The position numbers were made by a program, and so were the translations under genes. The notes below the pieces were generated by a model, which was given only the letters and a program-made list of their open reading frames with translations, had not been told where the DNA came from and did not search any database. From Actinoplanes sp. KI2 (GTDB taxonomy: Bacteria; Actinomycetota; Actinomycetes; Mycobacteriales; Micromonosporaceae): 64,000 nt of DNA. Positions 51,062-61,537 of this stretch are shown here, one piece after another; the stretch's first letter is position 1; every line of letters starts with the position of its first letter. Location of the stretch: the NCBI RefSeq assembly GCF_025630775.1, contig NZ_JAOSZE010000033.1, positions 1 to 64,000 of the forward strand. Direction: 5' to 3'.

Positions 51062-52203
51062 CAGTGGGCGCTCCCCTCGAACGACGCGTGGTACTGCTCG
51101 AACTCGGCCTTCTGCGCCGCGACCTCGGGCGAACCGTTCGGGTAGACGTTGTCGAACAGGGTCACCGGCTGCGGGTCGGGCATGGCCAGCACCCGCTCGC
51201 GCAGGTCGAGTGCGAGCTTCTTGGCGGCCTCGTCGACCTCGCCGAAGAACGTGTCGTCGGCGAGCTGCTGCTTGGCGAGGAACGCCTTCACCCGGGCGAT
51301 CGGGTCCTTCGCCTTCCACGACTCGACCTCGCTGGCGATGCGGTAGCGGGTCGGGTCGTCCGAGCTGGTGTGCGCGCCCATCCGGTAGGTGTACGCCTCG
51401 ATCAGCGTCGGACCCTGGCCGTTGCGGGCCTGGTCCAGCGCCGCCCGGGTCACCGCGTAGGTGGCCAGCACGTCGTTGCCGTCGATCCGGACACCGGGGA
51501 AGCCGTAGCCGAGCGCGCGGCGGTACAGCGGGATGCGGGTCTGCCGCTCGAGCGGCTCGGAGATCGCGTACTGGTTGTTCTGGCAGAAGAACACGATCGG
51601 CGCGTTGAACACGCCGGACCAGACGAAGGCCTCGTTGACGTCACCCTGGCTGGTGGCGCCGTCGCCGAAGTACGCGATCACGGCCTCGCCGTCGGCGTTG
51701 CCGGTCTTGCCGTCCATCGTGATGCCCATGGCGTAGCCGGTGGCGTGCAGCGTCTGTGCGCCGATGACGATGGTGTACGTGTTGAACTTGAACTCGTTCG
51801 GGTCCCAGCCGCCCTGGTCGACGCCCCGGAACAGGCCGAACGGCATGATCGGGTCGATCCCGCGGCAGTAGAGGACGCCGTGCTCGCGATAGGTGGGGAA
51901 GGCCATGTCCTGCGGGCGCAGCGCGCGACCCGAGCCGACCTGAGCCGCCTCCTGGCCGAGCAGGCTGGCCCAGATGCCGAGCTCGCCCTGGCGCTGCAGG
52001 GCGGTCGCCTCGGCGTCCAGCCGCCGTACCGTCACCAGGTCGCGGTAGAGCTCTCGATACTCGTCATCGGTGAAGTCGACGGTGTACGTCGTGCCGTCCG
52101 CGGTGGTGACGCTGTCGACGCGCTCCCCGTCGGGGGTGAGCAGTTGGACGAAGCCGCCGGCCGGAGCGTCTGCTCCCCCGACTTCGCGTTCGCCGTTCGC
52201 CAT
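51061..52203 (-). CDS. bkdA: 2-oxoacid dehydrogenase E1 component, alpha subunit
   Basis: 380 residues from ATG 52203, which follows AGGGAGA by 7 nt; the in-frame ATG six codons upstream lacks a site. The ThDP-Mg motif GDGATSQGDVNEAF...NN is clear, with FPTYREHGVLYCRGI and the phosphorylation-loop region YRMGAHTSSDDPTRYR that is typical of branched-chain E1-alpha. First gene of the bkdABC operon. Confidence 0.94.
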   Translation of the reverse strand: MANGEREVGGADAPAGGFVQLLTPDGERVDSVTTADGTTYTVDFTDDEYRELYRDLVTVRRLDAEATALQRQGELGIWASLLGQEAAQVGSGRALRPQDMAFPTYREHGVLYCRGIDPIMPFGLFRGVDQGGWDPNEFKFNTYTIVIGAQTLHATGYAMGITMDGKTGNADGEAVIAYFGDGATSQGDVNEAFVWSGVFNAPIVFFCQNNQYAISEPLERQTRIPLYRRALGYGFPGVRIDGNDVLATYAVTRAALDQARNGQGPTLIEAYTYRMGAHTSSDDPTRYRIASEVESWKAKDPIARVKAFLAKQQLADDTFFGEVDEAAKKLALDLRERVLAMPDPQPVTLFDNVYPNGSPEVAAQKAEFEQYHASFEGSAH

Positions 52204-52445
52204 CCGTGTCTCCCTGTTCATCTCTGCGCCCGCGGCGGGGATTGCCCGTCCGCGCGGCGAACCGCTGGGTCGCCGCGCCTGACCTTGGTGAGGTTGCCGC
52301 GCGACGCTTCGGCGTGACCCGGGGCCCCGCCGTGTGTGACGGTCCCCACCTCGCCCCCGAAGAGGCGGGCCGCGGTGCCGTCGACTTCATCCTGACAGAG
52401 AACGTGAGCGCCGTTACAGGTCGGGGAGATCACAGTCGGGAAATT

Positions 52446-52586
52446 CACCGGTAATATCGGTGCCCTTATTTGTCCTAATAAGCGGTTTTCGTACGGTCAC
52501 TACCGTACGAACGGAGGTTTTTCCCGCTCCCCGCGTTCCCATGCGTCGTTCTCCTGTTTGACCGAGACCGATCCGTGTGGATCGGT
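52446..52586. promoter_or_regulatory. cluster of three inverted repeats in the bkd divergent promoter region
   Basis: CACCG/CGGTG around GTAATAT (52446-52462); TTCGTACGGT (52488-52497) and ACCGTACGAA (52502-52511) with a CACT spacer; ACCGATCC (52567-52574) and GGATCGGT (52579-52586) around GTGT. The first two look like operators of the bkd operon or its neighbour. The third lies in the leader of the 52609 gene and could be an RNA hairpin. The 387-nt interval 52222-52608 holds no gene. Confidence 0.6.
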
Positions 52587-52608
52587 AGCCCAGGGGAGGG
52601 AACCGCTC

Positions 52609-53607
52609 GTGCCCGAGCAGCCAGACGAGGATCGCGTGCCGCCGCTGAAGGTCATGCGGAAGCGGCTGAACGGCGTTTACCGGGCCGATACCGGCTTCTC
52701 CGGACCGACTCGGCGGTATGTGCTCATCGTGGCTCTTCTGGTCGGGCTCGCGTCGATACCCACGCTCGCGGCGATCACCGCGGGGACGAACGAGATCGCC
52801 GGCGGGGGCACCGACACGATGGACATCCCGTTCCTGCCGCCGGCCTCGCCCGGTCCGATCCGGAGCCGGCCGGACTCCCGGGCGGGCGCGTCGCCGTTGG
52901 CGATGCCGCCCGAGGTCGCCGAGGCGGTCGCCCGGGCCGGTCGGCTGCTGGGCGAGGTCGGCCGGCGCCGGCCGTCGATCAAGGGCGACAAGCAGATCAT
53001 CCGGTACGCCGGAAAGCGGTCCGCTGCTACGCCGGGCAAGCCCGGTGCGGCCCGCCCGAAAGCCCGGACGAGGACCGGCGGGTCGACCGGGACGTCGTCG
53101 ACGGTCGCCTTCCCGGTCCGGTCCGCGGGTGGCCACTCCACCCGGCCCGCGCATTCCTCGTCGCATCCACGCTCGCACCCGAGCACGCCATCGGAACTGC
53201 CCTCGACGGACATCACGGATCCGTCTCAGCTCGCCCGATCAGCTTTTCCCGACATGTCGGATGACGATTCCTCGTCGCAGGAGGACGCCCCCTACTGCGC
53301 CCGCTACACCGCCAGCCACCGGTCGAGCGACCGGTACGAGCACCGTCGGAGGTCAGTCGTGCCCGAACGCCCGCACAACATCCGCGCCGCCAGCATCCTC
53401 GAACGCAGCTACGCCCAGGGCAGCCTGAACGCGCGCCGCCTGGCCTCGGAGTCACGCGCCGACGACAACCGCGGCGACGGGGCGTACCGCGGCAGCCACC
53501 GGGCCGGCAGCCCGCACCACATCGACGACGCCCCGGCCCAGTTGCGCAGCTCCCGCGTCGGCCGGCACCACGCCGAGCAGACCGACGACCTCAGCGGCCG
53601 CTGGTAG
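52609..53607 (+). CDS. single-pass membrane protein with long Ser/Arg-rich exterior region, function unknown
   Basis: 332 residues from GTG 52609 (AGGGGAGGG 7 nt upstream). Short cytoplasmic part (PPLKVMRKRLNGVYRADTGFSGPTRR), transmembrane segment (about 37-57, YVLIVALLVGLASIPTLAAI), then a low-complexity Ser/Thr/Arg/His-rich region. A distinct C-terminal part (about 240-332, RYTASHRSSDRYEHRRRSVVPERPHNIRAASILERSYAQGS) is rich in Arg/His/Asp. No known domain. It is divergent from bkdA. Confidence 0.72.
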   Translation: MPEQPDEDRVPPLKVMRKRLNGVYRADTGFSGPTRRYVLIVALLVGLASIPTLAAITAGTNEIAGGGTDTMDIPFLPPASPGPIRSRPDSRAGASPLAMPPEVAEAVARAGRLLGEVGRRRPSIKGDKQIIRYAGKRSAATPGKPGAARPKARTRTGGSTGTSSTVAFPVRSAGGHSTRPAHSSSHPRSHPSTPSELPSTDITDPSQLARSAFPDMSDDDSSSQEDAPYCARYTASHRSSDRYEHRRRSVVPERPHNIRAASILERSYAQGSLNARRLASESRADDNRGDGAYRGSHRAGSPHHIDDAPAQLRSSRVGRHHAEQTDDLSGRW

Positions 53608-53617
53608 CCGGCGACCC

Positions 53618-53716
53618 GATCAGGTCTCGTCCGAGCGGCGCCGGTCGGCGTTTCAGGCCTCGTCCAGGCGGTGCCGGTTGGCGTTTCAGGTCTCGTCCAG
53701 GCGGTGCCGGTTGGCG
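53618..53716. repeat. 33-bp tandem triplication at the 3' end of the 402-residue gene
   Basis: Units start at 53618, 53651 and 53684. The last contains the gene's own final codons (NRHRLDET-stop, minus strand). The two downstream copies repeat the same codons and a stop, diverging with distance. Confidence 0.85.
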
Positions 53717-54894
53717 TCCAGCCAGGCCTCGATCGCGTCGTGGTCGTCCGGGTCGACGCCCTCGGAGATCAGCTGGGCCACCGCGGCGGTCGCCGGGCTG
53801 CGCCGCTCGCCGGTCGCATAGAGCCGGGCGAACTCGGGAATCATCTCCTCGACCAGATCGTCGATCTGGATCGCGGCCGCCTCGGGCAGCTTGCGCCGGC
53901 GGGCCGTGTACGCCGACCAGGCGCGGGTCACCCGGGGCAGCATCGCCGCGTCGTCCATGTCCAGGACCGCCCGGCGGTGCACCCAGTCGAGCAGGAACAG
54001 CCCGGCCACCGCGGGGCTCCAGCGCAGCGGGTCGGCGCCGGGCAGCGTGGCCGCGTGGTCGAGCAGCAGGCTCAGGCAGAAGTGCAGGGACGCCAGCTCG
54101 TCGTCCCGGGTCACCCGGTCGAGCCCGAACCGGGCCGCTTCCGGGCCGGCCAGGAAGTCGCGGGCCAGGTCGGTGTTGCTCTGCTGGGGCGGCTCGGCAA
54201 GCCGTGGGGTGGTCGCCGTCGGCAGCAGCGCTATCCGGGCGGCGGCCAGCGCCCGGTCGGTGGCCAGCGAACCCTCGGAGGGCAGCGAGCCGAGCCCGTC
54301 GGTGATCGCCAGATGCCGGTCGACCTCGTCTCGCAGGCGGCCCGGGTCCTCCTCGCGGAACCAGGTCAGCTCGTCCTCGGCGCACATCTCGCGCACCTGC
54401 TGGAGGATGCGCTCGGCCGAGGCGCCGACGAACACGTCCTTGGTGATGCCGATGTTGTGGTCGACCAGGGCGACGACCGCGTGCTCCGGGCCGCCGCCGG
54501 CGTTCTCGTACGCGAAGGTGACCAGATAGGACGTCTGGTCGCCGTAGACGTCGCCGTACGCGTAGCAGCCGGTCGGGCGGACCCGCCCCAGCTCGGCCGC
54601 CCACGACGGCGCCTGCGCACCCCGGCGGACCTGAGCGGCGCCGGCCGCGTCGGGCACCAGCGCCGCGAAGACCTCGCGGATCGTGGTGGCGGCCGCCGTA
54701 CGCCGGCGGTTGGTCGCGGCGAGGAACTCGCCGACGAACTCGCGGACGGCCACCGCGCGGTCGGTCTCGGCCATCGAGTAGACGCTGCCGAGCAGTGCGG
54801 TGCCCAACATCTCGGCGTCCAGCGCACAGTCGAGCTTCGCCACGTCGCGGGCCGCGTGCAGAACCGCCTCGAACGCACTCGATGAAGCCGGCAT
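53686..54894 (-). CDS. conserved actinobacterial protein of unknown function
   Basis: 402 residues from ATG 54894 (MPASSSAFEAVLHAARDVAKLDCALDAEMLGTALLGSVYS). Predicted mainly helical and cytoplasmic. Conserved-looking blocks: GCYAYGDVYGDQTSYLVTFAYE, HAVVALVDHNIGITKDVFVG, RFGLDRVTRDDELASLHFCLSLLLDHAATLPG and VEEMIPEFARLYATGERRSPATAAVAQLI. No catalytic motif recognised. It follows the dynamin-like pair by 34 nt in the same direction and may belong to their operon. Confidence 0.78.
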   Translation of the reverse strand: MPASSSAFEAVLHAARDVAKLDCALDAEMLGTALLGSVYSMAETDRAVAVREFVGEFLAATNRRRTAAATTIREVFAALVPDAAGAAQVRRGAQAPSWAAELGRVRPTGCYAYGDVYGDQTSYLVTFAYENAGGGPEHAVVALVDHNIGITKDVFVGASAERILQQVREMCAEDELTWFREEDPGRLRDEVDRHLAITDGLGSLPSEGSLATDRALAAARIALLPTATTPRLAEPPQQSNTDLARDFLAGPEAARFGLDRVTRDDELASLHFCLSLLLDHAATLPGADPLRWSPAVAGLFLLDWVHRRAVLDMDDAAMLPRVTRAWSAYTARRRKLPEAAAIQIDDLVEEMIPEFARLYATGERRSPATAAVAQLISEGVDPDDHDAIEAWLDANRHRLDET

Positions 54895-54928
54895 ACCGCG
54901 AGCGTACCGGGGTTCGGACCGCCGGAGA

Positions 54929-56611
54929 CTACTCCGAACGAACGGTCGTGAGCGCTTCCCGGGCCTGCGCGTACGCATTGAGCACCTCGCGGACCGGCGC
55001 CACCACGTACTCCCGGGCGACCTCGGTGACCGACGCGCGCAGCCGCTGCTCGGCCTTGGCCCGGGCATGCCGGGCGCCCACGTCGACGATCGGCTTCAGC
55101 AACAGCCAGAGCACCAGTCCCGCGACTATGCCGCCGAGCAGCAGCAGGGTCGGCAGCGGCACCTCGCCGAGCTTCGGATAGCGCAGCTCGGGCAGGCCGA
55201 GCAGGCGTACCGCGTACCCGGTGAGCAGCCAGCCGAGCCCGGCCACCGTCGCCGCGACCAGCAGCCACTGCAGCATGCCGACGCCGCGCCACCACAACGG
55301 GGTGCGGCCGGCGCCGAGCTCGGTCTTGGCGATCGCCCGGTCGAGCGCGTCCGGCAGGTCGTCCACCCGGGACCGGGCCGCGGTGGTCAGCGCGGGCTTC
55401 CAGACCTCGGGCAGCGGCGCGGCCGCGCGATCGGCGACCGCCCGCACCGAGATGCCGACCGCGGACCGCTGTGCGGCGTCCGCCTCCGGCAGCGAGGTGC
55501 GCGGCACGATGTCGGTGGAGACCGCGTCGGTGGCCGGCTTCTCGCCGAGGTGCAGCCGGCGCAGTGGGTCGGGCCGCAGGCGGCGCAGCCCGCGCAGGAC
55601 CGGCCAGCCGGTGGCCGCCGTGGCCCGGTATCGGTACGACCGCGCCGTGGCGTCGGCGACCGCGCCCACCCCGGCCGACGCGGCCAGCGTCTCGGCGAGC
55701 TGGCGTACGGTGGCCCGGTCGACCTCGTCCTCGGCGGCCGGCGGTCCGATCATCGCGGTCAGCGGCTCGCCCACGGTCTGCAGGTCACCGGCGAGCCGGC
55801 GCAGCGCGGCCTGCCGGTCGGCGACCGTCTTCTCCAGCGTCTCGCGCAGCTCGTGCAGCATGCCGGGCTGTTTGGCCGAGGTGGCCAGCACCGGCGCGCC
55901 GGGCAGGCCGTCCTCCTCGAGCAGCCGGCGCAGATCGCCGAGGACGACCTCGGTGTCGTGGGTGGACAGCCGGTCGGCCTGGTTGAGCACCACGATCGTC
56001 ACACCGGTGTGCTCGCGGAACTGGGAGAGATAGGCCTGATGCAGGATCCGGTCGCCGTACTTCTGCGGGTCGACCACCCAGACCACCTGGTCGACCAGGC
56101 CGAGCAGGCGGTCGACCTCGAGCCGATGGCTGCGCTCGATCGAGTCGAAATCGGGCAGATCGAGCAGGACGAGCCCGCGCAGGGCGGCCTCGTCGTCGCC
56201 GTCCAGCGCGCTCTCCCGGATGAAGCGCTGCCGTGGCAGCACCCCGATCCAGTCGAGCAGCTGGTTGGCCGGCTCGAGCGGCCCCCAGACGCAGGCGTGC
56301 GCGGCGCCGGTGGTCGGCCGGCGCACCCCCACCGGCGAGAGCTTGAGCCGGGCGAGCGCGTTGAACAGGCTCGACTTGCCGCTGCCGGTGCTGCCGGCCA
56401 GCGCCACCACGGTGTGGTCGCGGGAGAGGGACAGGCGGTTGCCGGCCCTTTCGACCAGCGTGTGCGCGGCGACCAGGTCGGCGTCGGGCAGGTAGGGATC
56501 CACCAGACGCAGGAACTTGGCCAGCGCCTGGAGGCGCTGGACCAGCTCCTCGGCGTCCACCCGGCCGTCGGTACCGGTCAGCGCCCCACGCACCTTCTCA
56601 ATCAAGCTCAT
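54929..56611 (-). CDS. dynamin-like GTPase, second of a pair (YfjP/Era-type G domain, two C-terminal membrane helices)
   Basis: 560 residues. The G domain has all main boxes: P-loop GSTGSGKS (73-80), G3 DLPD (151-154) and G4 NQAD (210-213). A helical stalk-like region follows, then two membrane helices (about 455-475 and 490-515) separated by a short loop, and a helical tail. The adjacent paired G proteins resemble bacterial dynamin-like pairs such as DynA/DynB, which stabilise sporulation septa in Streptomyces. ATGA overlap with the upstream partner. Confidence 0.87.
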   Translation of the reverse strand: MSLIEKVRGALTGTDGRVDAEELVQRLQALAKFLRLVDPYLPDADLVAAHTLVERAGNRLSLSRDHTVVALAGSTGSGKSSLFNALARLKLSPVGVRRPTTGAAHACVWGPLEPANQLLDWIGVLPRQRFIRESALDGDDEAALRGLVLLDLPDFDSIERSHRLEVDRLLGLVDQVVWVVDPQKYGDRILHQAYLSQFREHTGVTIVVLNQADRLSTHDTEVVLGDLRRLLEEDGLPGAPVLATSAKQPGMLHELRETLEKTVADRQAALRRLAGDLQTVGEPLTAMIGPPAAEDEVDRATVRQLAETLAASAGVGAVADATARSYRYRATAATGWPVLRGLRRLRPDPLRRLHLGEKPATDAVSTDIVPRTSLPEADAAQRSAVGISVRAVADRAAAPLPEVWKPALTTAARSRVDDLPDALDRAIAKTELGAGRTPLWWRGVGMLQWLLVAATVAGLGWLLTGYAVRLLGLPELRYPKLGEVPLPTLLLLGGIVAGLVLWLLLKPIVDVGARHARAKAEQRLRASVTEVAREYVVAPVREVLNAYAQAREALTTVRSE

Positions 56612-58767
56612 GTCGCGCTCCCCGTCAACGCGAGGTCGGCCCGGGCGGCCTCCACGTCGCGCGCGGCCCGGCGCAGGTCCGCCGCCGGCGCCAGATCGAT
56701 CCCGATCGCCGAGGTGCGGTCGGTGTAGCGGGCCGCCTCGGCGTCGAGCAGCTCGCCGATCCGGAACAGCAGGTCCTCCCGGGCCCGGTTGGCCAGCCCG
56801 CGGATGGCCTGGTCGCCGAAGACGGCCTCGAGCACCTTCTGCGCTGCGACGGTGGTGCCGACGCCCGCCGCGATCTCCAGCCCGGTGGGTATGAAGGCGG
56901 TCGAGGTGAAAACGGCGATCATGACGGCGAGCCCGGCGCCGTTGACCGCGTAGGCCGCGCCGCGTGCCACCACTCTCTTCTCCGCGCTCTGCTCGCGGAC
57001 CAGGCCGAGCACCCACTGCTGCCAGTCACGGACCAGCCGGTCGGCGCGCTCGGGCAGATCGGCCGAGGGGCGCTGCAACTCGGGGGCGAGCAGCGCGGCG
57101 CCGGCCGGATGCGCCTGCCAGCCCGAATACGCCTGCTCGGCGGCGTCGGTCGCCACCCCGCGCAGCAGCGTGACCAGCTGCGACTCCAGGGCGGTCTGCA
57201 GGTTGCGGCCCGGCAGCGGGCGACCGGTGACCGCCGACACCAGCCGGTCGCGCAGCAGGCCCACCCGGTTTTCCAGGGTGCGCATGAACTCGCCGGTGCC
57301 GACGAACTCCTGCCAGCGGGCGAGCACCTCGCCGCGCAGCAGCCGGCCGTCGCGCAGGCCCTCGACCACGGTCTGCCGCGCGGTGCGGTAGGCGACCGTC
57401 ACCCGCTCGTCCAGCGCGTGGGCGGCCACCGCCTGCTCGTCGGCGGCGTCGGCCAGGCCCTCGACGGCCGGCCCGAGCGCGGCGAGCGCACCGTCGAGCG
57501 TCTGGCGCACCACCGCCGACCGGGCTGTCGCGGAGGCCGCGAGCTGACCGAACCAGTCGTGCAGCGGCCCGATCACGTCCTCGGCGATCAGCCCCTGACC
57601 GTCCAGGGTGGTCTCCGGGAGCACGAACAGCGGGGCGGCGCCCAGGTTGCGTGCCGTCAGCATCTCCCGCAGGTGGGCGGTGACCTCGCCGGCCGCCTCG
57701 CCCGGCACCCGGTCCAGCACCAGCGCGATCACGGTGCCGCGCAGCCGGGCGGTGGTGAGCAGCTCCCAGGGCACGTTGTCGGCGTATCGGGCCGCCGTGG
57801 TGACGAACAGCCACAGGTCGGCGGCGGCGAGCAGTTGCGCGGCCAGCTTGCGGTTGCCCTCGACCACCGAGTCGATGTCCGGGGCGTCCAGGAAGGCGAG
57901 GCCGGAACCGAGCGCGGGGGCGGAGACGATCTGCAGCGTACGGGGGTCGGCACTGGACTCCGGCGTGCGGACCAGTCCCGGCAGCAGCTGGCCCTGGCGG
58001 AACCACGGCAGGTCGGACGGGTTGCTGACCAGCACCGGCGAGCGGGTCGTCGGGCGCAGCACGCCGGCCTTGCTGACCGGCGCCCGGACCAGGCTGTTGA
58101 CCAGGGTCGACTTGCCGGCGCCGGTGGAGCCGCCGACCACCACCAGCAGCGGCGCGTCCAGCCGGGCCAGCCGGGGCAGAAGGTAGTCGTCGAGCTGGGC
58201 GACGAGCGCGGCGCCGACCCGGCGAGCCTCGTCGGCCGAGGGCATGACCAGCGGGTACGGCGCCCCGCCGATCGCGGCCCGCAGGTGGCTGAGTGCCGTG
58301 GCGAGCCGCCCGAGCGCGGCCGGCGGCTCGGCGATGGCCGGCTCGTCGACGAACGGCTCGACGGCGGTCGAGGATGCGGTGATCGTCGTCTCATCCGCGG
58401 CGGCGTTTTGTCCGCTTTCCGGGTCGGATGAATTCTCGGTTACCGGCGGGTGGTCATCGGGCTCGACGGTCGCTGCCGGTAACTCGATCTTGGAATCCTG
58501 ATCACCCTCCGCGATCACGTCATCGGATGCGGACGACGCTTCGCCCGGAGGATCGGGCTGTGGATTATCAGCCTTTAGTCCTTTTTTGGGCGGCGGCTGG
58601 GGCGGTTGGATGGGGGACACGACGGCTTCCGTAGGATCAGTGTTGTCACCGGCATCGGTCGAAACCGTGCTCGTCATGCCGTTCTCGTCCGATCCGGCAG
58701 GCTCTTGCGTTGCGGCGCCCACGGCGGATAGGGCCGATGGACCGACCGCGTCACCGTGCGTCGTCAC
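56608..58767 (-). CDS. dynamin-like GTPase, first of a pair, with ~140-residue acidic N-terminal extension
   Basis: 719 residues: disordered acidic Pro/Ser/Asp region (1-140), G domain with P-loop GGSTGAGKST (212-221), G3-like FLDAPDID and a degenerate G4 (VLDRVPG instead of NKxD). A long helical region follows, then a hydrophobic hairpin (about 613-660, AAYAVNGAGLAVMIAVFTSTAF...) and a C-terminal helix bundle. The degenerate G4 suggests altered nucleotide specificity or a regulatory partner. It is coupled to the next GTPase gene. Confidence 0.87.
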   Translation of the reverse strand: MTTHGDAVGPSALSAVGAATQEPAGSDENGMTSTVSTDAGDNTDPTEAVVSPIQPPQPPPKKGLKADNPQPDPPGEASSASDDVIAEGDQDSKIELPAATVEPDDHPPVTENSSDPESGQNAAADETTITASSTAVEPFVDEPAIAEPPAALGRLATALSHLRAAIGGAPYPLVMPSADEARRVGAALVAQLDDYLLPRLARLDAPLLVVVGGSTGAGKSTLVNSLVRAPVSKAGVLRPTTRSPVLVSNPSDLPWFRQGQLLPGLVRTPESSADPRTLQIVSAPALGSGLAFLDAPDIDSVVEGNRKLAAQLLAAADLWLFVTTAARYADNVPWELLTTARLRGTVIALVLDRVPGEAAGEVTAHLREMLTARNLGAAPLFVLPETTLDGQGLIAEDVIGPLHDWFGQLAASATARSAVVRQTLDGALAALGPAVEGLADAADEQAVAAHALDERVTVAYRTARQTVVEGLRDGRLLRGEVLARWQEFVGTGEFMRTLENRVGLLRDRLVSAVTGRPLPGRNLQTALESQLVTLLRGVATDAAEQAYSGWQAHPAGAALLAPELQRPSADLPERADRLVRDWQQWVLGLVREQSAEKRVVARGAAYAVNGAGLAVMIAVFTSTAFIPTGLEIAAGVGTTVAAQKVLEAVFGDQAIRGLANRAREDLLFRIGELLDAEAARYTDRTSAIGIDLAPAADLRRAARDVEAARADLALTGSAT

Positions 58768-58887
58768 GGGTAAAGAGTGCCTGATCTATGCATGCAGGAC
58801 AACAGGTGCCGGTATGCCGTGACCGGACAGGTATCTACCGAAGTGCTGGCGGCGAACGCACTTGCGCCGAGTTGGCTCAACTTCGGT

Positions 58888-58933
58888 TTGACGGTTGGCG
58901 GGCCCGTGGCATCATTGAGTCGGTTCCACTCAA
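58888..58933 (+). promoter_or_regulatory. dnaK promoter with HAIR (HspR) operator
   Basis: TTGAGT (58915-58920), 7 nt, ACTCAA (58928-58933) is the core of the HAIR consensus CTTGAGT-N7-ACTCAAG bound by HspR. A possible -35 TTGACG (58888-58893) and a weak -10 ATCATT (58911-58916), spacer 17, place the operator over the start site. HspR is encoded at the end of the same operon, giving the known feedback loop. Confidence 0.88.
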
Positions 58934-58957
58934 CCTTGTCCTGAAGTGAGGAACACC

Positions 58958-60828
<1,871 letters not shown>

Positions 60829-60832
<4 letters not shown>

Positions 60833-61470
60833 CTGCCGCGGACGACGAGAACGACGGTCAGGCGACCGAGCGGGTCGTCATCCGGGACCGCCGCAAGATA
60901 GATCCGAAAGCCGAGGTGAAGGCGAAAGGCACCGCCACGGTCAAGGAGAAGTCGACCGGCGGTGCCCACCGCGCCGCCGAACCGGAGGACGGCGCCGCGG
61001 TCCCCGCGGATGAGGAGCCCAAGCAGCCTGCCCTCGGGGCCGAGCTGGAGGCGTTGCGAGGCGAGCTGGACGAGCGCACGCACGACCTGCAGCGGATCAC
61101 GGCCGAGTACGCCAACTACCGCAAGCGGGTCGACCGGGACCGGGCGGCCGCCGCCGAGCTCACCACGGGAGCGGTGCTCACCGCGCTGCTGCCGGTGCTC
61201 GACGACATCGACCGGGCCCGGGAGCACGGCGACCTGGTCGGTCCGTTCGCCTCGGTGGCGGAATCGCTCACCGCGGTGACCGGCAAGCTCGGGCTCATCG
61301 CCTTCGGCGAGAAGGGCGACCCGTTCGACCCGAACCGCCACGAGGCGGTCGCGCACCAGACGTCGGCCGACGTCACGGAGCCGACCTGCGTCGAGGTGAT
61401 GCGCCGGGGTTACACGCTGGGTGAGCGGCTGCTGCGGGCCGCCCTGGTCGCGGTGGCCGACCCGGAGTGA
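60829..61470 (+). CDS. grpE: nucleotide exchange factor GrpE
   Basis: 213 residues: acidic/basic disordered N-terminus (1-70), long coiled-coil (ELEALRGELDERTHDLQRITAEYANYRKRVDRDR), then the beta-wing domain with FGEKGDPFDPNRHEAV and VMRRGYTLGERLLRAALVAV. GTG start overlaps the dnaK stop. It releases ADP from DnaK. Confidence 0.95.
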
Positions 61471-61482
61471 TCTCACAGGCTC

Positions 61483-61513
61483 GTCCCGCCCACCGCCATG
61501 CGGTGGGCGGGAC
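61483..61513 (+). other. strong intercistronic hairpin between grpE and dnaJ
   Basis: GTCCCGCCCACCGC (61483-61496) pairs perfectly with GCGGTGGGCGGGAC (61500-61513) over a 3-nt loop, 24 nt before the dnaJ ATG. There is no U-run, so it is more likely an mRNA processing/stability element or attenuator than a complete terminator. Confidence 0.8.
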
Positions 61514-61537
61514 TACCGCTAGGCGGAGGTGGACGAG

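Noticed and set aside
52560..52608. c-di-AMP (ydaO-type) or other known riboswitch before the 52609 gene
   Set aside because: A hairpin is present, but the conserved ydaO core and 3' consensus seen before actinobacterial wall-hydrolase genes are not, and the region is too short.
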